Assembly (NCBI GenBank): GCA_905214735.1
Contig: CAJMNI010000005.1
Coordinates: forward strand, 1 to 64,000
Length of the DNA: 64,000 nt
Direction: 5' to 3'
From: an uncultured bacterium
Lineage (GTDB): Bacteria; Bacteroidota; Bacteroidia; Bacteroidales; Muribaculaceae
A program made the position numbers and the translations under genes. Below the pieces are notes generated by a model. That model was given only the letters and a program-made list of their open reading frames with translations. It was not told the origin of the DNA and did not search any database. Below are positions 9,849 to 16,888 of the stretch, piece by piece (positions within the stretch are counted from its first letter, which is position 1; every line of letters begins with the position of its first letter).

Positions 9849-10232
9849 TTAATCTTCTGTTTTATCAGCTTTCTCGGCTTTCTCAGCTTTCTCGGCTTTC
9901 TCCTCTTTTTTCGATTTCTGGGGCTTTGCAGTTTTAGCCTCCTCTACAAGGGGATAAACCGAAGCGCGGTCAACTTTGATGCACATTCCGGGAGCCACTT
10001 CGAGGATGATTGTGGCGTCGGTCATATCTTTGATTTTGCCGTGGATGCCGCCGGCGGTCACTACCTTGTCGCCATTTTTCATGGCCTCGCGCTGGCGCTT
10101 GAGTTCTTTCTGTTTTTTGCTCTGGGGGCGGATCATCACGAAATAGAAGATTGCGATCATGGCAATGATCATGAGCATACCGCTCATTCCGCCGCCGCTC
10201 TGAGACTGGAGTAAAAGACTGAACTGGTTCAT
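9849..10232 (-). CDS. yajC: Preprotein translocase subunit YajC
   Basis: YajC is a small single-pass membrane protein that associates with SecDF and the SecYEG translocon. The 127 residues contain one membrane helix (about 16-34), then the conserved FYFVMIRPQSKKQKE, and the domain with GDKVVTAGGIHGKI. The C-terminus is a Lys/Glu/Ala-rich low-complexity tail (repeated EKAEKA units) that has no obvious function. The gene is second in the operon, between nusB and ybbR. Confidence 0.95.
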   Translation of the reverse strand: MNQFSLLLQSQSGGGMSGMLMIIAMIAIFYFVMIRPQSKKQKELKRQREAMKNGDKVVTAGGIHGKIKDMTDATIILEVAPGMCIKVDRASVYPLVEEAKTAKPQKSKKEEKAEKAEKAEKADKTED

Positions 10233-10377
10233 GTTGTAATTTAGTATTCTGTTTTAAAACCGCCGGAGAGGCGGATTGGGATTGTTTTGGGTTTTCGAGG
10301 GAATTGCCCTCAGCTAAATAACGCCGCGAGCCACTTTTTATTTCAGCAGCTGCTGCGGCGGTTTGCCGGCGGCGCCC

Positions 10378-11775
10378 TTATTTACGGAGGATTCCCTGCT
10401 TGCGGAGCGAGGCGACTACGGCTCCGAGGATGCCGTTGACGAAAGCGCCGCTTCGCGAAGTGCTGTAGCTCTTGGCGATCTCGATATATTCGTTGATGCT
10501 TGCCGTGAGCGGGATTTTGGGGAAGTTCATGATCTCGGCGAGTGCGGCTTCGAGCACCACCATGTCCATGAAGGCGAGGCGTTCGCTTTCCCAGTTTCCG
10601 CCGCGGAGGGCTTCGTCGATATAGAGGCGGTAGGTCTCCTTGTTCTTGTAGACGGCGCGCATGAGATGCTCGCCGAAGCGGGCGTCTTCCTCATCCTTAT
10701 ATTTGTCGAGCACGGCGCCGGCAGTGTGTCCTTCTTCGAGGCGGCGCAGCGTCTTGAGCACGAAAGTGGAGATAATCTCCAGGTCGTCGTTCCAGAACAC
10801 GGAGCGTTCCTCCATCGACTCGAGAAATTCCGGATTGTCGAGAATCAGATGTTTGAAAAGGGCGCGCCAGAGATCGCCGTCGGCGCAAGGAGACTCCACG
10901 GGATCCATCATATAGTCGGTGTAGATGTCGGACGAGGTGATTTCGCGCAGCAGATGGCGCATCATCACGGGGTCTTCCTGCTCCCAGGAGATCTTGTTGT
11001 CGGAGATATATTTGTGGATGGCGGGGTTTTCGCGGATTGCGCGCACCACTTCGTTGTCGACAAACTTCATGTTGGGATTGAGGTCTTCCTCGCTCTTGAT
11101 GAATTTGTGACGGTTGTCGTCGATGATGCGGTCTTGCATGTCGGTGAGCTCGACCGGAAGCCAGAGCAGGCGGAAGTAGAGCTCGCGAGATTTGTCGAGT
11201 CCTTTTTCGAGGGCTTTCAGCACTTCGTTGACATTGTCTTGCGAGGCGAGGAAGTTGACGAGGGTGCGCTGGAGCATGTCGTGCATGCGCTCGACGCCTT
11301 TGAGCGTGTAGTTCTGGCGGGTCTCGATCAAGGCGTTGAGCTGCGGGTCGGGAAGAATCACGAACTTGAGCAGGTCGCGCCATACGTTCTCATCGGCCGT
11401 GGGGTTGTCGCGGTCAACATCCTTGAGGAAATTCTTGTAGACGCCCGATTCCTTCACGCGGTCGGCAAGCGTTTCCACGAGACTGTTGAAGCAGAAGTCG
11501 GCCTGCGACTGGCGAAGCAGGCTCTTGATCTGGTCATCAATTTTCAGGCGGCTGACAAACCGGGTCTCGTCGAGCGGATGCTCTCCCCGGCGGCGCTCCA
11601 CTCTCTCGGCTATCCTGATGATCAGGACAAGAAGATCGAGATAAAGGGAATAGGCGAATCTTTTCTCTTTGGTCGGAGCCGAAGGATTGCTTTCAAGCGT
11701 GAATTGTTTTTCTACCAAAAGGAAGGAATACAGTATCTGTATAACCTTCATCCGAATCAATACTCGGTTTATCAT
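10378..11775 (-). CDS. nusB: Transcription antitermination factor NusB, long form with duplicated N-terminal module
   Basis: NusB binds boxA RNA with S10/NusE and promotes antitermination, chiefly on rRNA operons. The NusB fold is at the C-terminus (about 375-465), recognised from LNEYIEIAK-like INEYIEIAKSYSTSR and GAFVNGILGAV. Ahead of it are about 370 residues. Bacteroides NusB proteins carry a shorter extension (about 300 residues in total, from memory). Here that extension appears to be present twice: about residues 39-175 and 196-346 share the order and sequence of their motifs, for example ADENVWRDLLKFVILPDP (127-144) against ADGDLWRALFKHLILDNP (298-315). The gene opens the operon that continues to the GH3 gene and has its own promoter. 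Confidence 0.9.
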   Translation of the reverse strand: MINRVLIRMKVIQILYSFLLVEKQFTLESNPSAPTKEKRFAYSLYLDLLVLIIRIAERVERRRGEHPLDETRFVSRLKIDDQIKSLLRQSQADFCFNSLVETLADRVKESGVYKNFLKDVDRDNPTADENVWRDLLKFVILPDPQLNALIETRQNYTLKGVERMHDMLQRTLVNFLASQDNVNEVLKALEKGLDKSRELYFRLLWLPVELTDMQDRIIDDNRHKFIKSEEDLNPNMKFVDNEVVRAIRENPAIHKYISDNKISWEQEDPVMMRHLLREITSSDIYTDYMMDPVESPCADGDLWRALFKHLILDNPEFLESMEERSVFWNDDLEIISTFVLKTLRRLEEGHTAGAVLDKYKDEEDARFGEHLMRAVYKNKETYRLYIDEALRGGNWESERLAFMDMVVLEAALAEIMNFPKIPLTASINEYIEIAKSYSTSRSGAFVNGILGAVVASLRKQGILRK

Positions 11776-11802
11776 CGTGTTTGAGATCTCTAAAATTCAG
11801 TG

Positions 11803-11834
11803 CAAAATTACACTATTCGCGGGAAATACACAAA
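11803..11834 (-). promoter_or_regulatory. Promoter of the nusB operon
   Basis: Read on the minus strand, TTTG (11831-11834) is followed after 20 bases by TAATTTTG (11803-11810), a full match to the Bacteroidota consensus. Transcription would start near 11799, about 24 bases ahead of the nusB start codon. Confidence 0.65.
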
Positions 11835-11896
11835 TTTTTCATTCCTCGCGTGTGAAATCGGCATGGCAGGACGCCGTTATTTGTCGGTATTTGCCG

Positions 11897-12661
11897 TTAT
11901 TTGCCGTCGGCGAGGCGACGCTGGCGCACCACTTCATACATCATCACGCCGGCTGCCACGGAGACGTTGAGGCTTCCGATGTTGCCGAGCATCGGGATGG
12001 CGGCGAGTCGGTCGCAGGCGCGGATCACTTCGGGCGTCATGCCGGTGTCTTCGCTCCCCATCACTATGGCCACGGGGACGGTATAGTCGATTTCGGTATA
12101 ATCCACGGCACCTTTCTCAGTGGCTCCTACCACCATCACTCCGCTCTGTTTCAGGAGCTTGATGGCGGAAAGGATGTCGTGCTCGCGGCAGACGGGAAGA
12201 TAGAACAATGCTCCGGCTGATGTCTTGACGGCGTCGGAGGTGACGCTGACGCTGTTGCGTTCGGGAATAACTATGCCGTCGACGCCCGAGCAGTCGGCCG
12301 TGCGGCTGATGGCTCCGAAATTGCGCGTGTCGGTGAGTCCGTCGAGCAGCAGCATGAAGGGGTTGCGTCCCTCTTCATATAGCGAAGGAAGTAGATTGTC
12401 GAGATGATGGTAGGCCACGGGAGAGGTGATGGCTATCACGCCCTGATGGTTTTTCATCGTGATGCGGTTGAGCCTTTCCTGGGGAACGCGCTGCATGAGC
12501 ACGCCATATTCGCGGATCTTCTGCATCAGCTCTGCGGAGAGCTCTCCTTCGAGATTGCGGCGCACGAGCACTTTGTCGATGCTCTTGCCGGATTCTATCG
12601 CTTCTATCACGGCTCTTATGCCGTAGATATAATCTCCTTTGTTCTTGTCTCGCGTGTTCAT
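11897..12661 (-). CDS. rlmB: 23S rRNA (guanosine-2'-O-)-methyltransferase RlmB (TrmH/SpoU family)
   Basis: RlmB-type SPOUT enzymes methylate the ribose of a guanosine in 23S rRNA. The 254-residue protein has the N-terminal substrate-binding domain (DYIYGIRAVIEAI) and the SPOUT domain with its three motifs: LLLDGLTDTRNFGAISR at 104-120, IVMGSEDTGM, and PMLGNIGSLNVSVA. The reading frame is open for another 156 codons upstream, but that part is the antisense of the divergent glycosylase-like gene. The ATG at 12661 gives the normal family length. It lies alone on the minus strand, divergent from the next gene with only 57 bases between them. Confidence 0.93.
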   Translation of the reverse strand: MNTRDKNKGDYIYGIRAVIEAIESGKSIDKVLVRRNLEGELSAELMQKIREYGVLMQRVPQERLNRITMKNHQGVIAITSPVAYHHLDNLLPSLYEEGRNPFMLLLDGLTDTRNFGAISRTADCSGVDGIVIPERNSVSVTSDAVKTSAGALFYLPVCREHDILSAIKLLKQSGVMVVGATEKGAVDYTEIDYTVPVAIVMGSEDTGMTPEVIRACDRLAAIPMLGNIGSLNVSVAAGVMMYEVVRQRRLADGK

Positions 12662-12681
12662 ATCTCGCGAAATTACCAAGA

Positions 12682-12713
12682 TTTGCCGATATATCCAAAT
12701 TTTTTTATTTTTG
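12682..12713 (+). promoter_or_regulatory. Promoter immediately before the glycosylase-like gene
   Basis: TTTG at 12682-12685, 20 bases, then TATTTTTG at 12706-12713. The predicted transcript start (about 12717) is at most a few bases before the ATG at 12719, so the mRNA would be nearly leaderless. Confidence 0.6.
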
Positions 12714-12718
12714 CAGTC

Positions 12719-13339
12719 ATGAGCGATAAAGATACTGATAAGATGAATGAGGGGGAGTCGCTGCTTCCGGAACCGGAGCGGCATCCCTGGCCGCCGTTTG
12801 TGCCCCCGGGGGCGAAGGTTCTGATCATGGGTACGTTCCCGCCCCAGCCGAAGCGCTGGAGCATGGATTTCTATTATCCCAACCGCACGAATGATTTCTG
12901 GAAGGTGTGCGGACTGCTTTTTCTCGGCGACGAGAAGGGGCTTTATCTTCCCGGCGGAAAGGGGTTTGACATAGAGGCGGTGAAGAGGCTGATGACCGAG
13001 AAACGGATTGCTCTGAACGACACGGCTCGCGAGGTGAGGCGTTTGCGCGGAAATGCGTCCGACAAGTATCTGGAGATAGTCAGACCGGTGCCGCTTGCCG
13101 AATTGCTTGCCGAAATGCCAGATTGCCATGACGTGGCCACCACCGGCGAGAAGGCCGCCGGGGTAGTGGCGGAGCTAACGGGCACGGCAATCCCCAAGAT
13201 GGGAGAGTATGCCGAGACCGAATCCGGACTGCGCTTATGGCGCATGCCCTCCACGAGCCGTGCCTATCCGCTCCCGCTCGAACAGAAAGCCGCCTACTAC
13301 AGCCGTCTCTTCCAAGCCTGCGGCATCCTCCCCGCCTAA
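12719..13339 (+). CDS. Uracil-DNA glycosylase superfamily protein (Mug/UDG-like)
   Basis: This 206-residue protein belongs to the uracil-DNA glycosylase-like fold. It has the active-site-region motif KVLIMGTFPPQ near residues 38-48, then DFYYPNRTNDFWK. The C-terminal loop MPSTSRAYPLP corresponds to the DNA-minor-groove-intercalation loop of the family. It probably removes damaged or mispaired bases in repair, but which base cannot be told. The frame is open further upstream; the ATG at 12719 is chosen because it follows a good promoter and gives the family length. Confidence 0.8.
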   Translation: MSDKDTDKMNEGESLLPEPERHPWPPFVPPGAKVLIMGTFPPQPKRWSMDFYYPNRTNDFWKVCGLLFLGDEKGLYLPGGKGFDIEAVKRLMTEKRIALNDTAREVRRLRGNASDKYLEIVRPVPLAELLAEMPDCHDVATTGEKAAGVVAELTGTAIPKMGEYAETESGLRLWRMPSTSRAYPLPLEQKAAYYSRLFQACGILPA

Positions 13340-13385
13340 TTTCATTTTTAAATCCTTATCTTCCATATTTTATCGGGCAGTAAGC

Positions 13386-13416
13386 TTTGTAATTAAAGAA
13401 ATTTTTCTTAATTTTA
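13386..13416 (+). promoter_or_regulatory. Probable promoter of the AAA ATPase gene
   Basis: TTTG (13386-13389), 19 bases, then TAATTTTA (13409-13416), which has one mismatch to TAnnTTTG in the last base. The predicted start, near 13420, lies just before the first of three dyad repeats, so the whole repeat array would fall in the 5' leader. Confidence 0.45.
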
Positions 13417-13423
13417 CGGCATA

Positions 13424-13508
13424 TTGTCGGATTCATACGACAAAAATGAAGTTAAATTGTCGGATTGATACGACAATTTCAGTTGAAAACTGTCGGATTC
13501 ATCCGGCA
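13424..13508 (+). repeat. Three 18-base dyad repeats at exact 33-base spacing
   Basis: Units begin at 13425, 13458 and 13491, each of the form TGTCGGATTSATNCGACA (the third ends CCGGCA). Each has a self-complementary stem (TTGTCG/CGACAA in the first, nine base pairs in the second). The two 15-base spacers are unrelated to each other. The last unit ends 16 bases before the start codon of the AAA ATPase. They may be operators lying on one face of the helix or a row of RNA hairpins in the leader. Confidence 0.8.
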
Positions 13509-13524
13509 ATAAAGGGGTATTGAT

Positions 13525-14730
13525 ATGGAAGAACTCGACATTCAGATATTGATTGAGCATTATTATCTCAAATTGCGGTCGACGCCTCTTGATTTCAAGA
13601 GATATCTTTATAATGAAATAAATTGGGATGCGCGAATTATCGGGATTCGCGGAGCACGAGGGGTAGGGAAGACCACTCTGCTTTTGCAGCGCTTAAAGGA
13701 GCATCATAAATCACCGGAGGAGGCTCTGTATGTGTCGCTCGACGACCTTTGGTTTGCCACCCACACTTTTGAAGATCTTGTGAGGTATGCTTCGCGACAC
13801 GGAATAACCCATCTTTATGTGGATGAGGTTCATAAATATGAAGGTTGGTCGAGAGTGCTGAAAAACGTCTATGATTTCTATCCCGACATATCGGTGGTTT
13901 ACACCGGTTCGGCGATACTTGCGATAAATCATTCGAAGGCGGATCTGTCGAGGAGACAGACTCTTTACACGCTCCGGGGCATGTCGTTTCGGGAATATCT
14001 GAAGATAGAGGGTTTAGCCGATATTAAGGCTTTCACTTTGAAGGAATTGTTGGCGAATCATGTGTCGATTGCCTCCGAAGTAAGCACTAAAACGAAGGTG
14101 CTAAAACATTTCAGCGATTATCTCAGGCATGGTTATTATCCATATTATCGCGAAAATCTCACTGATTTCCCCATTCGAGTGGCGGAAGTGGTGAAGCTGG
14201 TGATTGAGACGGACATTCCGGCTGTGGAGGGAGTGTCGGTGTCGACTGTTGGCAAGCTGAAAACGTTGCTGATGATAATGGCACAGAACACGCCGTTCGA
14301 ACCCAACATATCCAAGCTTTCTGAAAAACTTGACTGCGGGCGCGAGCTTTGCATGAAAATGATAGATCTGCTTGACAGCGCGCAGCTCATCAGGAAGCTG
14401 AATTTTGAAGCTGCCACATATAAGCAGATTTCGGGAGTGAAAAAGATTTTGGGTGGAGACACCAACATTCTCGCATCGCTGTCGGACAACGTCGACACAG
14501 GGACGATGCGCGAGACCTTTTTCGCGAATCAGGTTTCAGCCGCGGGGAGTATTGCTTTGGCACGCAAAGGGGATTTTATAGCTGATGGCAAGTACCTGTT
14601 TGAAGTTGGAGGTCCCAACAAAAAATTCACGCAGATAGCGGATATTCCCGACAGTTATCTTGCCGTTGACGGCATAGAGGTCGGTTACGGCAGTCGCATC
14701 CCGCTATATCTCTTCGGCTTCCTCTATTAA
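13525..14730 (+). CDS. AAA-family ATPase (AAA_14 / DUF4143-type)
   Basis: This 401-residue protein is of the AAA_14-type ATPase group common in Bacteroidota and archaea. The Walker A motif GARGVGKTT is at 43-51, the Walker B motif LYVDEVHK at 97-104, and the sensor-like VVYTGSA near 124-130. A helical lid and a winged-helix region follow, then a C-terminal domain resembling a PD-(D/E)XK-like fold (GKYLFEVGGPNKKF), a region that in relatives is often a degenerate nuclease fold. The biological role of this family is poorly known. The gene is more AT-rich than the flanking core genes, which points to horizontal acquisition. The three dyad repeats in its leader suggest dedicated control. Confidence 0.8.
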   Translation: MEELDIQILIEHYYLKLRSTPLDFKRYLYNEINWDARIIGIRGARGVGKTTLLLQRLKEHHKSPEEALYVSLDDLWFATHTFEDLVRYASRHGITHLYVDEVHKYEGWSRVLKNVYDFYPDISVVYTGSAILAINHSKADLSRRQTLYTLRGMSFREYLKIEGLADIKAFTLKELLANHVSIASEVSTKTKVLKHFSDYLRHGYYPYYRENLTDFPIRVAEVVKLVIETDIPAVEGVSVSTVGKLKTLLMIMAQNTPFEPNISKLSEKLDCGRELCMKMIDLLDSAQLIRKLNFEAATYKQISGVKKILGGDTNILASLSDNVDTGTMRETFFANQVSAAGSIALARKGDFIADGKYLFEVGGPNKKFTQIADIPDSYLAVDGIEVGYGSRIPLYLFGFLY

Positions 14731-14816
14731 CTGGCCGACCCGAAATCGAAGGGATGGCCGGGAGGGGAGGGGAAAAGATGTTGTAGAGCCTTTTTGGAAA
14801 AATTTCCTTAAATAAA

Positions 14817-14848
14817 TTTGGAATAATTTTTTGCAAATATTAATTTTG
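14817..14848 (+). promoter_or_regulatory. Promoter of the glycine cleavage operon / structured element copy 1
   Basis: TTTG (14817-14820), 20 bases, then TAATTTTG (14841-14848). The transcript would start near 14852, pass a small hairpin (GCATTG-cccaga-CAATGC, 14878-14895), then run through the whole repeat element (14900-15297) before gcvT at 15336. The leader would thus be about 480 bases. The 86 bases between the AAA ATPase stop and this box hold nothing else that I recognise. Confidence 0.6.
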
Positions 14849-14899
14849 GGAAAAATATGTGACGGCGGTATTGAAAAGCATTGCCCAGACAATGCCGAC

Positions 14900-15297
14900 T
14901 TAAGACCTTGTGTCACAAAAAATGTTGACGCTGGGGTCGCATCCTTGGAGCGGATTTGGTCACTTGCTGAAAGGAGCATACCTTTCGTATGTGACTGTAA
15001 GCAAGGGGCCAAAGGCGCCCAAGGATGCGAAGCAAAGCAAAATCTTCGCAGCTACAGCCTCAGTGTCGTGTCAGAAGGCCTTTATAAACCTTAAAATAAT
15101 AATTTCACTTGTTTCACAGAAAGTTGAGATTTATGCTAACATTTGCTAAATCAATTTGCTGGCCTCGGCCGCATTCCGGCGATTTTCGCCGAGATCTCGT
15201 CGGTTGCATAGCCCGCTATGCGCCCTCCTCAACTCGCGAAAATCGCTCGAAATGCGACCGCCCCAGCGTTAACATTTTTTGTGACACAAGGCCTTAA
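14900..15297 (+). repeat. Structured palindromic element, copy 1 (398 bases)
   Basis: The element is bounded by roughly 40-base inverted repeats (14900-14942 and 15252-15297) that match except for a few wobble or single mismatches. Inside are two separate arms. Arm 1 has an 11-base-pair stem, 14938-14948 with 15019-15029, capped by CATAC/GTATG and GTCAC/GTGAC. Arm 2 has an 11-base-pair stem, 15179-15189 with 15236-15246, capped by GCATAG-cccg-CTATGC. They are joined by an AT-rich linker. No protein-coding frame of note is present. A second copy in the same orientation lies at 48625-49063. It could be a MITE-like mobile element, a structured RNA, or both. Confidence 0.85.
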
Positions 15298-15335
15298 ATC
15301 TAACCTTAGAAATCACTAATCTAACGCTAAATAAA

Positions 15336-16433
15336 ATGGCAGAAGAAATCAAGACCACTTGTCTGCATGACCGACACGTGGAGCTGGGCGCGCTCATGTC
15401 GCCCTTCGCCGGCTATGACATGCCGATCCAGTATACCAATATCACCGACGAGCACAATGCAGTGCGCAACCATGTGGGCGTGTTCGACGTCAGCCACATG
15501 GGAGAGGTAAGGGTCAAAGGCCCCGAAGCCGAGAAATACGTGAACCATATTTTCGTAAACGACGTGACAGGCGCCCCCGACGGCCAGATCTTCTACGGCA
15601 TGATGTGCTATGAGAACGGCGGTACGGTCGACGACCTTCTCGTGTATAAAGTCAACGACAACGAGTTCTTCCTCGTGATCAATGCAGCCAACATCGACAA
15701 GGACGTCGACTGGATCATGCGCAACGCCGAAGGTTTTGACGTAGAGATCGCCGACGAGAGCCTCTACTACGGCGAAGTCGCCGTTCAGGGTCCCGAGGCC
15801 GAGAAGACGCTCAAGGAAGTGCTCGGCATCCCCCAGGGCGAAGAGATCAAATTCTACAACTTCATGACTCTGCCCATCGACGGCGAGAACGTGATCGTGA
15901 GCCGCACCGGCTACACCGGCGAGGATGGTTTCGAGATCTACGGCAGCCATGAGTTCACCTGCAAAGTCTGGGACAAACTGATGAAAGCCGGAGTCGTTCC
16001 CTGCGGACTCGGATGCCGCGACACGCTCCGTTTCGAAGTCGGCCTTCCCTTATATGGCGACGAACTTTCCGCCGACATCACCCCGATCGAGGCAAGCCTG
16101 AGCATGTTTGTCAAGCTCGACAAACCGGAATTCATCGGCAAAGAGGCCCTCGCCGCCCAGAAGGCAGCCGGAGTGAAACGCCGCATCGTCGGTCTCGAAC
16201 TCGAAGGAAACGCAATTCCGCGTCACGGATATCCCGTTGAGGTCAACGGAGAGCAGGTCGGCGAGATCACGACCGGCTACCGCTCCATCTCCACAGGGAA
16301 GAGCGTGGCAATGGCAATGATCAACAAGCCCTACGACAAACTCGGCACCGAAGTGGAAGTCCGCATCCGCAAGAAGACATTCCCCGCCAAGGTGGTGAAA
16401 AAACGTTTCTACGACAAGAGCTACAAAAAATAA
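15336..16433 (+). CDS. gcvT: Glycine cleavage system T protein (aminomethyltransferase)
   Basis: GcvT transfers the methylene group from the aminomethyl-lipoyl arm of GcvH to tetrahydrofolate and releases ammonia. The 365-residue length is usual. Typical motifs are MPIQYTNITDEHNAVRNHVG near residues 29-48, FDVSHMGEV, the folate-binding TGYTGEDGFEIY near 194-205, and GLGCRDTLRFEVGLPLYG near 225-242. It opens the gcvT-gcvH-gcvPA-gcvPB operon with lpdA following. Its unusually long leader contains the structured element. Confidence 0.98.
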   Translation: MAEEIKTTCLHDRHVELGALMSPFAGYDMPIQYTNITDEHNAVRNHVGVFDVSHMGEVRVKGPEAEKYVNHIFVNDVTGAPDGQIFYGMMCYENGGTVDDLLVYKVNDNEFFLVINAANIDKDVDWIMRNAEGFDVEIADESLYYGEVAVQGPEAEKTLKEVLGIPQGEEIKFYNFMTLPIDGENVIVSRTGYTGEDGFEIYGSHEFTCKVWDKLMKAGVVPCGLGCRDTLRFEVGLPLYGDELSADITPIEASLSMFVKLDKPEFIGKEALAAQKAAGVKRRIVGLELEGNAIPRHGYPVEVNGEQVGEITTGYRSISTGKSVAMAMINKPYDKLGTEVEVRIRKKTFPAKVVKKRFYDKSYKK

Positions 16434-16504
16434 CCCTCGGCCGAAGCAGTCGGGACAACGATAAAAATAATCTTAAATCAAAAATACAGCTAAAACAAAG
16501 AGCT

Positions 16505-16888
16505 ATGGCTACAGTAAAAGAAGACAGGCGTTATGCCGAATCACACGAGTGGGTAAAACTTGATGGTGACATCGCCACAGTAGGAATCACCGATTACGCC
16601 CAGCATGCGCTTGGCGACATCGTATATGTCGACATGCCCGAAGTAGGCGACGAAGTTGAGGCAGGCGAAGTTTTCGGTGCCGTTGAGTCGGTGAAGGCAG
16701 CTTCCGACCTCATTTCCCCCGTAAGCGGCGAAGTTGTCGAGGTCAACGAAAACCTCGAGGACGCCCCCGAGAGCATCAACGCCGATGCCTTTGAAAACTG
16801 GATCATGAAAGTAAAGGTAAGCGACGCCGGAGAGATCGACGCACTTCTCGACGCAGCCGCCTATGCAAAACTTTGCGAAAATGAGTAA
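16505..16888 (+). CDS. gcvH: Glycine cleavage system H protein (lipoyl carrier)
   Basis: GcvH carries the lipoyl-bound aminomethyl intermediate between the P, T and L proteins. The 127-residue protein has the lipoylation motif ESVKAASD with the modified lysine K64, within VFGAVESVKAASDLISPVSG. The gene is 71 bases after gcvT, and its last eight bases overlap the preferred start of gcvPA. Confidence 0.98.
   Translation: MATVKEDRRYAESHEWVKLDGDIATVGITDYAQHALGDIVYVDMPEVGDEVEAGEVFGAVESVKAASDLISPVSGEVVEVNENLEDAPESINADAFENWIMKVKVSDAGEIDALLDAAAYAKLCENE

Noticed and set aside
10363..11784. 473-codon plus-strand frame opposite nusB
   Set aside because: It covers nusB end to end in antisense and lacks any family resemblance.
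12662..13129. 156-codon N-terminal extension of the rlmB reading frame
   Set aside because: It is antisense to the glycosylase-like gene, gives a protein far longer than the family, and the ATG at 12661 opens the conserved domain.
13424..13508. Possible short CRISPR array
   Set aside because: The units are 18 bases with 15-base spacers and there are only three. The spacing fits operators or hairpins, and no cas genes are near.
14852..15335. Glycine riboswitch in the gcvT leader
   Set aside because: The leader is dominated by the repeat element, which also occurs ahead of an unrelated flavodiiron gene; I do not see the conserved glycine aptamer core.
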